From contig CAZUDO010000041.1 of NCBI GenBank assembly GCA_964618895.1, forward strand, positions 62,001 through 126,000: a stretch of DNA of 64,000 nt, in the 5' to 3' direction. Shown here piece after piece: positions 1 to 6,908 of this stretch. This stretch comes from CAZUDO01 sp964618895 (GTDB taxonomy: Bacteria > Desulfobacterota > Binatia > DP-6). Within the stretch, counting starts at the first letter, position 1. Each line of letters begins with the position of its first letter. A program made the position numbers and the translations under genes. The notes beneath the pieces are model-generated. The model was given only the letters and a program-made list of their open reading frames with translations, had not been told where the DNA came from and ran no database searches.

Positions 1-1004
1 TTGGGTGGGGCGGCGAGGTCGTAGTCCCACAGGTCGTGGTGCACGGTCTGGAAGTGCCAGACGAGCTTGCCCGTCGCCGCATCGAGCGCCACTACGGCGT
101 CGGAGAAGAGGTTCGCGCCCGGCCGGTCGCCGCCGTAGAAATCGGGCCCAGCGGTGCTCACGGGCAGGAAAACGAGGCCGCGCTCTGGGTCGGCGCTCAT
201 CGTCGACCACACGTTGGCACCGCCGGTGTGGCGCCAGCTGTCGCGCTCCCAGGTCTCGACGCCGGGGTCGCCCGCCTGCGGGATGGTGTTGAAGCGCCAG
301 GCGAGTGCGCCCGTGCGCGCGTCGTAGGCGCGCACCGCCCCCGGCGGCTGGATGCGGCGGATCATGTCGGCGATCGACGAGCCGACGATCACGCGGTCGC
401 CGACAACGGTCGGGGGCGAGGTGACGTTGTATTCCCACGGGTCGACCAGCGGGGTGATGCCGTCGAGCAGGTTGACTGTGCCACCGGTGCCGAAGGTAGT
501 GCACGGTGCGCCGGTGTGCGCGTCGAGCGCGAGCAGCCGTGCGTCGAGCGTTGCCAGGAAGAGGCGGCTCGCGCACGGGCCCGCGGCGTCCGGGTCCCGC
601 CAGTGCGCGACGCCGCGGTTGATCAGCATGTTGGCGAACAGGCGATTCTTGTCGAGGCGCGGATCGAACGCCCAGCGCTCGGCCCCGGTCTCGGGATCGA
701 GCGCGATCACCCGGTTGTACGGCGTCGTGAGCACCAGCAGGCCGTCGACCAGGATGGGTGTGCCTTCGAACGCGGTGCCGCAGGCGTCCCGGATCGGCCA
801 GCCGCCGCGGTAGTCGCCGTGCCGGTAGGTCCACGCGACCCGCAGCCGGTGTACGTTCGTGCGATCGATGTCGTCGAGCGGCGAAAAGCGTGCGCCGCCC
901 GCATCGCCGCCCGTGACCGGCCAGCCGGCGGTGGCGGGCGCCGCCGCCTGCGCCGCGTGCACCAGCAGCCGCAGGGCGGCGGCGATCAGGACCAGGCGCG
1001 CCAT
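1..1004 (-). CDS. PQQ-dependent quinoprotein dehydrogenase (partial, 3' end off the window)
   Basis: The start ATG at 1004-1002 is the only in-frame start. It opens a Sec-type signal peptide (MARLVLIAAALRLLVHAAQA), and the frame stays open for 334 codons to the window edge. The mature part carries repeated beta-propeller blades with tryptophan-docking signatures (ALDPETGAERW, AYDARTGALAW, ALDAATGKLVW), followed by WHFQTVHHDLWDYD, a hallmark of membrane or periplasmic quinoprotein glucose/alcohol dehydrogenases. Such enzymes oxidise sugars or alcohols in the periplasm with pyrroloquinoline quinone and pass electrons to the respiratory chain. The substrate cannot be told from this half. The C-terminal blades, and any cytochrome domain, lie outside the window. 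Confidence 0.88.
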   Translation of the reverse strand, partial: MARLVLIAAALRLLVHAAQAAAPATAGWPVTGGDAGGARFSPLDDIDRTNVHRLRVAWTYRHGDYRGGWPIRDACGTAFEGTPILVDGLLVLTTPYNRVIALDPETGAERWAFDPRLDKNRLFANMLINRGVAHWRDPDAAGPCASRLFLATLDARLLALDAHTGAPCTTFGTGGTVNLLDGITPLVDPWEYNVTSPPTVVGDRVIVGSSIADMIRRIQPPGAVRAYDARTGALAWRFNTIPQAGDPGVETWERDSWRHTGGANVWSTMSADPERGLVFLPVSTAGPDFYGGDRPGANLFSDAVVALDAATGKLVWHFQTVHHDLWDYDLAAPP

Positions 1005-1189
1005 CGGGCCGCATAGCGCATAGGGTTCCTCGACGCACGGAGTCAACCGACCCGGGTGGACAAGATCGCGGGACGAGCGTACCGTGCCTACAGTTAGGTT
1101 CCCGATCTGGGGCGCACACAGGCCTCTGGGTGCCGGCCAGTGCTCTTCACCCGGCGATCGGGGCCGGAGGGCGACAACGGCGGTCGCTT

Positions 1190-1235
1190 CCTCCGGCGGC
1201 GGGGCGTGGGTCCCGCCGGGTGCTCTCGCCGGAGG
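1190..1235 (+). promoter_or_regulatory. nested hairpin directly upstream of a strong ribosome binding site
   Basis: CCTCCGGCG (1190-1198) pairs perfectly with CGCCGGAGG (1227-1235). Inside the loop GCGGG (1199-1203) can pair with CCCGC (1212-1216). The outer stem ends one base before the AAAGGAGGT ribosome binding site at 1236-1244. The 5' arm CCTCC could alternatively pair with that site, which would allow a switch. No known riboswitch family was recognised. Confidence 0.45.
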
Positions 1236-1250
1236 AAAGGAGGTGGCCTA

Positions 1251-1295
1251 GTGACGTATTTCCCTACGGTGATCTGTGAGGTGGTGGCCTCCTAG
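1251..1295 (+). CDS. 14-aa putative leader peptide
   Basis: GTG-initiated ORF encoding MTYFPTVICEVVAS. It is preceded by an optimal AAGGAGGT (1237-1244) seven bases before the start, one of the strongest ribosome binding sites in the window. Its last codons (GCC TCC TAG) contain CCTCCT, complementary to the AGGAGG of its own ribosome binding site, so a self-sequestering hairpin is possible. A terminator follows 55 bp later. There is no run of one amino acid as in classical amino-acid attenuators. The regulatory role is inferred from layout alone; too short for a domain call. Confidence 0.4.
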   Translation: MTYFPTVICEVVAS

Positions 1296-1350
1296 GGGCG
1301 GATCCGTTGTACGTCGCTTGGTCACCCCGAACGGGGACCCAGGCACCACC

Positions 1351-1424
1351 GAACCCCGACAGCTCCCGTCCTCACCGGCGGGCCGGCGTCCGTGCCGTGG
1401 AATGGCTGTCGGGGTTCTTTTTTT
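1351..1424 (+). terminator. strong intrinsic terminator
   Basis: GAACCCCGACAGC (1351-1363) is the exact reverse complement of GCTGTCGGGGTTC (1405-1417), a 13-bp perfect stem followed immediately by seven T (1418-1424). The 41-nt loop contains a secondary GC hairpin. This is the best Rho-independent terminator in the window. It ends the leader-peptide transcript before the response regulator, so either that transcript is independent or the element is an attenuator. Confidence 0.85.
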
Positions 1425-1565
1425 CTCGTCTCCCGTACAGAGGCGATTGACAGCCGGCCGCGTCCTTATGTTGACTGGAGTACGTTCATCTGGGGACAGG
1501 TTCCGCTCGCCTCTCTGGTTCAGAACGTCGCGGCGCTGTTTTCGTCGGCGGCACGCGAGCGGCGA

Positions 1566-1976
1566 GTGCAAGGTGTCACCGCGCCGGATGCCGACGTGCG
1601 GCCCGTCACCGTCTTGCTGGCGGAGGACGACCCCGGGACGCGGGAGTACGCCAGCGCGGTGCTCGAAGACCTGGGCTGTCGCGTCCTGCGCGCGCGGAAC
1701 GGGGACGAGGCCCTCCGTGTCTGGTCGGCGCATCGTGACCAGATCGACGTGGTCATGACCGACCTCCTGATGCCGCTCCGGGGCGGGGTGTCCGTGTATC
1801 GCACCGTCCATCGGGAGCGCTCGGAGGTGCCGGTGATCGTGGTGTCGGGGTTCCCGCACGTCGCGGAGATGCTCGACGCGCGGTACGAAGGCGTGGTCGA
1901 GTTCCTGCAGAAGCCGGTCGAGCCGGAGCAATTCGCGGCGGCGATGCGCCGGGCGCTGGTCCGTGCGAGCGCCTAG
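1566..1976 (+). CDS. stand-alone response-regulator receiver (CheY-like)
   Basis: A single receiver domain with no output domain. With the GTG start at 1566 it is 136 aa. The acidic pocket is LLAEDDPG (residues ~17-24), the phospho-acceptor is D66 in VMTDLLMP, the switch serine is S94 in VVSGF, and K116 sits in FLQKPV. GTG 1566 is chosen because longer versions would run into the intrinsic terminator ending at 1424; GTG 1596 is an alternative, and neither has a clear ribosome binding site. It ends two bases before the hybrid histidine kinase, so the two are surely co-transcribed and this is its likely phosphorelay partner. Confidence 0.82.
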   Translation: MQGVTAPDADVRPVTVLLAEDDPGTREYASAVLEDLGCRVLRARNGDEALRVWSAHRDQIDVVMTDLLMPLRGGVSVYRTVHRERSEVPVIVVSGFPHVAEMLDARYEGVVEFLQKPVEPEQFAAAMRRALVRASA

Positions 1977-1978
1977 CC

Positions 1979-4531
1979 ATGGGTCGGGCCTGGCGCCGAC
2001 CGGCAGTCCGTTACGCGACCGGTGCCGGGCTCGCGGTGCTCGCCCTGACCATGACGGTCGGGCTCGTGCCGCACGTCGGTGTCGAGAGCCTGCGCCCGGT
2101 GCTCCTGACCGCCGTGACGGCGAGCGCCTGGTGGGGCGGCCTCGGCCCGGGGCTGCTCGCGACCGTGACCATGCTGGCCGGGGCCGCGCTGGTCGCGCCA
2201 TCGGTGCTCGGCCTCGCCGGCCCGGCGCCGGGGTGGAACGTGTACGCAACGGCCCTGGGAGTGGAAGGAGCGCTCCTCAGCGCGCTCGGCGCGGTGGCAC
2301 GGTCGGCGTGGCGGCGGGCGGAAGACCGCCGGGTGGAGGCCGAGCGCGCCGCCGTCGAGTGCGACCGCGCCGAGGAGCGGGCGGAGCGTGTCGAACGCGA
2401 GCTGGCGTATGCCCGCGCGCGCGCGGAGGCCATCGTCGAGACGGCGCTCGATTGCGTGATCACGATGGACCACGAAGGACGGATCACCGAGTTCAACCCG
2501 GCGGCGGAGCGGATGTTCGGCTACACCCGCGCCGAGGTCCTCGGCGAACCGCTGGCCGAGCTGCTCATCCCTTCCGCGCTGCGCGCGGCCCACCGCGAGG
2601 CGCTGGCGCGCTACGTGGCCACGGGGACGGGCAAGGTGCTCGGCAGGCGCCTCGAGACGACGGCAATGTCTGCCGACGGCACCGAGATTCCGGTCGAGCT
2701 CACGATCACCGCCGCCCGTGTGCGTGGGGTGCCGATGTTCGCCGGCTCCGTGCGGGACATCCGAGATCGCAAGCGGCACGAGGACGAGCGCACGGCGCTC
2801 CTCGCCAGCGCGCAGACGGCGCGCGCGGAGGCCGAAGCCGGGCAGCGGCGCCTGGCCTTCCTGGCGGAGGCGAGCACCGTCGTGGCGTCGTCGCTCGAGT
2901 ATGCGACCACGCTCGAGAGCGTGGCCCGCCTCGCGACCGAGGGGCTGGCGGAGTGGTGCCTGGTCGACGTGCTCGAGCGGGACGGGCGCATCTACCGCGT
3001 CGCAGCGCACCGCGACCCCGCCAAGAGCGCGTTGGTGCAGGAGCTGTGCACGCCATTCGTTCCCCGGGCCGAGAGCCGCCTGGCGCAGCGGCTGATCGCC
3101 GGCGAGTCCATGCTCTCCGCGGACGGAGCCGTCGATCTGCTGGAGGGGGCCTGGCCGGCGCCCCGCTACCGGGAGATCTCGTGGGCGCTCGGGGTCGGGA
3201 CCTACATGATCGTCCCGCTGCGTGCCCGCGAGCGGATGGTGGGTGCGATGTGGCTGGTCTCGGCCGAGCCCGGACGGACATACACCCCCGACGACCTCGC
3301 GCTCGCCAAGGAGCTGGCCGCCCGGGCCGCGGTGGCGGTCGACAATGCTCGCCTGTATCGCAAGGCCCAGGAGGCCAATCGCCTGAAGGACGAGTTCCTC
3401 GCCAACGTGTCGCACGAGTTGCGTGCCCCGTTGGCCGCCATCCTCGGGTGGGCCCGCCTGCTGCGCGACGGGAAGGCCAAGGACGTGCCGCATGCGCTCG
3501 ACATCATCGTGAGCAGCGGCAAGGCGCAGGCCAAGCTGGTCGGCGATCTGCTGGACATGGCCCGCATCGTGTCCGGCCAGCTGCGGGTCGATCTCCGTCC
3601 GCTCGACCTGGTGCCCGAGGTCGAAGCCGCCGTCGAGGCGATCCGCCCGGCGGCGGACGCGAAGAGCATCCGCCTCGAGTGCGCGTTCGACTGGACCGCG
3701 GGCCTGGTGGCCGGCGACCCCGAGCGCCTGCGGCAGCTGGTCGGCAACCTGCTCGCGAACGCGGTCAAGTTTACGCCGGAAGGCGGCCGCGTCGAGGTCC
3801 GGCTCGAGCGCGAGGACGGCTGGGCGCGCGTCCTGGTCCGTGACACCGGCGAAGGGATCAGTTCCGAGTTCCTCCCGCACGTGTTCGAGCGCTTCCGTCA
3901 AGCCGAGGGCGGTACCACCAGACGGCACGGGGGCCTGGGGCTCGGCCTGCCGATCGTTCGCCACCTGGCCGAGCTGCATGGCGGCCGCGTCGTCGCGGAG
4001 AGCCCTGGTGCGGGGCAGGGTGCGACGTTCACCGTGACACTCCCGCTTCTGCCCCGCAGGCCCCCCGTGGCGGCCCGGCCCCCCGGGGCTGGAGCCGAAT
4101 CGGCGCTCGGGCACGACCTCCCCCTTGCGGGCCGCAGGGTGCTGGTCGTGACCGACGTGCTCGACGGGGCCGGCGCGCTGCGCATCGTTCTGGAGACGGA
4201 CGGCGCGGAGGTGGCGACCGCCGCATCCGCCGACGAGGCGCTGGCGTTGGTGGCGCGCTGGGAACCGGACCTCGTGGTGGGTGATCTCGGCGACGACGCT
4301 GCCGACGGACACACGCTGATTCGCCGGATACGCGCGACGCACCCGCAGCGGAGGCACCTGCCGGCGGTGTGGCTTACGGACCGTGCGCCGACGGACGATC
4401 GGATGCCCCCGCCGGTCGCGGACGACACCTACTTGACGAAGCCGGTCGAAGGCGGCCCGTTGGTGGCGGCGATTGTCCGGTTGACGGGCGGGGCGACGGG
4501 CCCGACCTGTCGATCGGCGGGAGCGCCGTAG
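1979..4531 (+). CDS. membrane hybrid sensor histidine kinase (DUF4118-like TM, PAS, GAF, HisKA, HATPase, degenerate receiver)
   Basis: 850 aa. Residues ~10-110 hold several transmembrane helices resembling the DUF4118 module. A coiled coil (~115-150) follows, then a PAS domain (CVITMDHEGRITEFNPAAE), a GAF domain (~290-450), and HisKA with the phospho-accepting H479 in NVSHELRAPL. The HATPase has its N box (NLLANAVKFTP), the DTGEGIS box and the GLGLGLPIV box. The C-terminal receiver (~715-840) keeps D769 (VVGDLG) and TKPV, but the usual acidic pair is replaced by VVTDV, so phosphotransfer there is doubtful. It starts two bases after the upstream receiver stop; a second, broken receiver gene follows. 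Confidence 0.88.
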   Translation: MGRAWRRPAVRYATGAGLAVLALTMTVGLVPHVGVESLRPVLLTAVTASAWWGGLGPGLLATVTMLAGAALVAPSVLGLAGPAPGWNVYATALGVEGALLSALGAVARSAWRRAEDRRVEAERAAVECDRAEERAERVERELAYARARAEAIVETALDCVITMDHEGRITEFNPAAERMFGYTRAEVLGEPLAELLIPSALRAAHREALARYVATGTGKVLGRRLETTAMSADGTEIPVELTITAARVRGVPMFAGSVRDIRDRKRHEDERTALLASAQTARAEAEAGQRRLAFLAEASTVVASSLEYATTLESVARLATEGLAEWCLVDVLERDGRIYRVAAHRDPAKSALVQELCTPFVPRAESRLAQRLIAGESMLSADGAVDLLEGAWPAPRYREISWALGVGTYMIVPLRARERMVGAMWLVSAEPGRTYTPDDLALAKELAARAAVAVDNARLYRKAQEANRLKDEFLANVSHELRAPLAAILGWARLLRDGKAKDVPHALDIIVSSGKAQAKLVGDLLDMARIVSGQLRVDLRPLDLVPEVEAAVEAIRPAADAKSIRLECAFDWTAGLVAGDPERLRQLVGNLLANAVKFTPEGGRVEVRLEREDGWARVLVRDTGEGISSEFLPHVFERFRQAEGGTTRRHGGLGLGLPIVRHLAELHGGRVVAESPGAGQGATFTVTLPLLPRRPPVAARPPGAGAESALGHDLPLAGRRVLVVTDVLDGAGALRIVLETDGAEVATAASADEALALVARWEPDLVVGDLGDDAADGHTLIRRIRATHPQRRHLPAVWLTDRAPTDDRMPPPVADDTYLTKPVEGGPLVAAIVRLTGGATGPTCRSAGAP

Positions 4532-4541
4532 GAAGACCGCC

Positions 4542-4862
4542 GTGGCCGGCGTGGCGAACGACATCCTGGTCGTCGAGGACGACGGTCTGCAGCGCGAAGC
4601 GCTGACCGTGCTGCTCGAGGGCGAGGGCTACGGGGTCGTGACGGCGACGGATGGGTGCGAAGCGCTCGTCCAGCTCCGCGCCAGGCCCGGGTTCTGCCTG
4701 ATCCTGCTCGACATGATGATGCCGGTCATGGACGGGTGGCAGTTTCGCACTAGCGCCTGCGGTTCATCGCCCCGGCGGGCCCGGCCTGCCGGGGCGCATG
4801 CGGGCGGGACGCGCACGCCCGTCAGTGTTGGGGCGTGTGCGTGCGGGGCGGCGGCAGCGTGA
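4542..4862 (+). pseudogene. truncated response-regulator receiver
   Basis: GTG start 11 bp after the kinase stop. Residues 1-69 are a good receiver N-terminal half: acidic pair in LVVEDDG, phospho-acceptor D57 in LILLDMMMPVMDGW. Similarity stops abruptly at ...DGWQFR (about base 4748). The remaining ~37 codons are low-complexity read-through that overlaps the 3' end of nhaA. The conserved threonine and lysine and the alpha4-beta5-alpha5 face are missing, so phosphosignalling is unlikely. It looks like the third member of the two-component operon, cut by a deletion that placed the convergent nhaA next to it. Whether the stub is expressed is unknown. Confidence 0.72.
4768..4796. terminator. candidate bidirectional hairpin between convergent genes
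   Basis: CGCCCCGGC (4768-4776) and GCCGGGGCG (4788-4796) form a perfect 9-bp stem with an 11-nt loop, between the truncated receiver and the nhaA stop codon. There is no T tract on either side, so it may act as a Rho-aided terminator or 3' stabiliser. Confidence 0.4.
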
Positions 4863-6111
4863 CGAGCAGAGTCGCCATGCCGGCCAGCGCCGCGACCGCT
4901 GAGCTGCCCAGGATGCCGACCTTGGCGGCATCGAGTGTCTGCCCGGCCAGGGCGAGCCCGGCGATGAAGAGCGCCATCGTGAACCCGATTCCGCACAGAA
5001 GGCCGCCGCCCGTGAGGGCGCCCCACCCCGTCCCGTCGGGCAGGCGCGCCAGGCCCATCCGGACGGCGACCCAGCTGAACGTCACGATGCCGATCGGCTT
5101 CCCGAGCACGAGCCCGGTGGCGACGGCGAGCGCCACCGGAGACCGCACCGCGCCCGGCTCGACGACCACGCCCGCGTTCGCCAGCGCGAACAGTGGCATG
5201 ATCACGAACCCCACCCAGGGGTGCAGGGTGGCTTCCAGGTACTCGAGCGGGGAGACCAGCTCGCGGGTCACGCGCTGGAGCGTGCGCACGTCGGCGGTGC
5301 GCGGCCGCCCCACCCGCTGCAGGAGCTGCGTGAGCACGCCGTCGCCCAGATAGGGCCGCGCCGGCGTCATGAGGCCCAGGGCCACACCGGCCAGCGTCGC
5401 GTGGATGCCCGAGTGATGGAGCGCAACCCATACGAACACCCCGGTCACCGTGTACGCGAGGAAAGAGCGCACGCCGAGCCGTTGCAGGGCGACCACCACG
5501 CCGACACCGAGAACCGCGAGCAGCAGGGCGCCGGTGTGGATGCCGGCCGAGTACCCGACGGCGATCACCAGGATGGCGCCGATGTCGTCGGCGATGGCGA
5601 GCGACAGCAGCATGATGCGGAGCCCCGCCGGGATGCGGGGCCCGAGCACCGCCATGCAGCCGACCACGAACGCGATGTCGGTGGCCATGGGGATGCCCCA
5701 CCCGCGTTCCGCTGGCTGGCCCGCCTGGAACGTCAGGTAGATGCCGGCGGGCACGAGCATCCCGCCCAGGGCGGCGATCAGCGGCAGGCTGGCACGCCGG
5801 GGATCCCGTAGCTCGCCCAGCACCAGCTCGCGCTTCACCTCCAAGCCGACGACGAAGAAGAACAGCACCATCAACCCGTCGTTGATCCAGTGCTCCAGCG
5901 AGTGCCGCATCTGGAACGGGCCGATCTCGATGCCCACCGCCGTCTGCCAGAAGTGGTGCACCGCTTCCGCGGCCGGCGAGTTGGCGAGTGCCAGCGCCGC
6001 GGCCGTGCACGCGAGGAGCACGACCCCGCCCGCTGCCTCCACGTGCAGGAAGCGCTCGAGCGGCGCGATCAGGCGATCGATCGGCTCCTGCGGCAGCTCG
6101 ACGGGCTGCAC
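4822..6111 (-). CDS. nhaA: Na+/H+ antiporter NhaA
   Basis: 429 aa, normal family length, with about twelve hydrophobic helices. It has the conserved NhaA segments WINDGLMVLFFFVVGLEVKRE, the aspartate of MATDIAFVVG, the paired transport aspartates in LAIADDIGAILV, and LGKPIGI with the helix-10 lysine. It exchanges cytoplasmic Na+ for external protons at the inner membrane, for salt and alkaline pH tolerance. The GTG start (6111-6109) directly follows the stop codon of the upstream decarboxylase-like gene with no spacer, so translation is coupled. The only NhaA helper signal expected from the family would be an NhaR regulator, and none lies nearby. Confidence 0.95.
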   Translation of the reverse strand: MQPVELPQEPIDRLIAPLERFLHVEAAGGVVLLACTAAALALANSPAAEAVHHFWQTAVGIEIGPFQMRHSLEHWINDGLMVLFFFVVGLEVKRELVLGELRDPRRASLPLIAALGGMLVPAGIYLTFQAGQPAERGWGIPMATDIAFVVGCMAVLGPRIPAGLRIMLLSLAIADDIGAILVIAVGYSAGIHTGALLLAVLGVGVVVALQRLGVRSFLAYTVTGVFVWVALHHSGIHATLAGVALGLMTPARPYLGDGVLTQLLQRVGRPRTADVRTLQRVTRELVSPLEYLEATLHPWVGFVIMPLFALANAGVVVEPGAVRSPVALAVATGLVLGKPIGIVTFSWVAVRMGLARLPDGTGWGALTGGGLLCGIGFTMALFIAGLALAGQTLDAAKVGILGSSAVAALAGMATLLVTLPPPRTHTPQH

Positions 6112-6867
6112 CTACACCCGCTCCGGTGCGCCGAAGCGTGCGTGCGTATGCGTCATCCAGACGCTCAGGAGCGGGCGTTTCGGCAGCCCCAGGGTGCGCA
6201 GGTCGTCGGCCAGCGGATGATCGCCCAGCGCGAGCTCGACGCCGCCCAGGTGGATGCCGACGCCGGTGGCTCCGGAGACGAAGGCGGTCCGGTGCAGCGC
6301 GCCGTCGACCATGCTGTAGGTGACCATCGGTGTGTCGGGAAGCGTGCGCGTGCCCCCGGGCGCGATCGTGAACGCCAGCACCAGCCGGCCGCCCATGGTG
6401 AGCGTGCACCGGCGGCGGGCGCCGACGGTGGTGAACGCGATCTGCTCGACGGTTTTGGGGAACCCCCAGATGCCCTCGCCGGCGTCGCGCGTGAAGCTCT
6501 GGTCGACCGGGAGCTTCCATATCCAGGTGGCGACGCGGTTGCGGGCGAAGTCGAGCGCGGGGCCGAGGTACGGCACGCCCGCCGGCGCGCGCCGCTCGCG
6601 CACGAAGAAGGCGAGCGAAACCTCGTGGTAGTCGCCGAGGTCGTTGTCGCGGTAGTCGATGCAGGCGATGCTGAAGAGCGTGCGGCCGGGCAGCAGCTCG
6701 ATCACATCGAGGTCGGGGCAGGGGAGGAACCGGCGCGCGGCCGCGGCGGGCACGAGGTAGGTGGCCGCTGTCGACGAGGCGTCGCGCACCACCACCGGCA
6801 GCGTGACCTCGCGGCCCTGGAACACGTAGCGGCGGTCGGTGACGGCGGTGGCGGATGGGCTGGCCAT
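6112..6867 (-). CDS. acetoacetate decarboxylase family protein
   Basis: 251 aa. The acetoacetate decarboxylase fold is recognised from YLVPAAAARRFLP, the YHEVSLAFFV strand, and the GIWGFPK motif whose lysine is the Schiff-base residue in true decarboxylases. Members either decarboxylate acetoacetate or act as aldolase/dehydratase-like enzymes on larger keto acids, so the substrate is unknown. The stop codon abuts the nhaA start, and the amidohydrolase gene lies 41 bp upstream on the same strand, so the three may form one transcript. No functional link between a decarboxylase and an antiporter is obvious, other than that decarboxylation consumes protons. Confidence 0.75.
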   Translation of the reverse strand: MASPSATAVTDRRYVFQGREVTLPVVVRDASSTAATYLVPAAAARRFLPCPDLDVIELLPGRTLFSIACIDYRDNDLGDYHEVSLAFFVRERRAPAGVPYLGPALDFARNRVATWIWKLPVDQSFTRDAGEGIWGFPKTVEQIAFTTVGARRRCTLTMGGRLVLAFTIAPGGTRTLPDTPMVTYSMVDGALHRTAFVSGATGVGIHLGGVELALGDHPLADDLRTLGLPKRPLLSVWMTHTHARFGAPERV

Positions 6868-6908
6868 GCGCCGTGTCTACGGTGCGGGGCCGGTGGCGCG
6901 CAAACGGC

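Larger units (their letters stand above)
1005..1565 (+). other. structured intergenic/leader region between the quinoprotein and the response regulator
   Basis: This 560-bp stretch has no long conserved ORF. It holds, in order, a nested GC-rich hairpin (1190-1235), a strong Shine-Dalgarno (1237-1244), a 14-codon ORF (1251-1295), a small hairpin (CCCC-GAAC-GGGG, 1325-1336) and a perfect 13-bp terminator stem followed by seven T (1351-1424). A TTGACA at 1447-1452 lies after the terminator and could belong to a promoter for the response regulator, but no well-spaced -10 is evident. No confident promoter was found before 1190. The arrangement suggests a short transcript of its own or an attenuated leader. 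Confidence 0.55.

Noticed and set aside
36..1016. Plus-strand open frame over the first kilobase
   Set aside because: The minus strand encodes clear quinoprotein blades and a signal peptide; the plus frame is a shadow.
1392..1565. N-terminal extension of the first response regulator from ATG 1392
   Set aside because: It would start inside the intrinsic terminator and has no conserved sequence; the receiver begins after ~1590.
1973..4564. An 863-codon minus-strand open frame opposite the histidine kinase
   Set aside because: Low-complexity, no domain; the plus strand has full kinase motifs.
4768..4796. Hairpin taken as a classical Rho-independent terminator
   Set aside because: Stem is good but there is no T tract; kept only as a candidate bidirectional hairpin.
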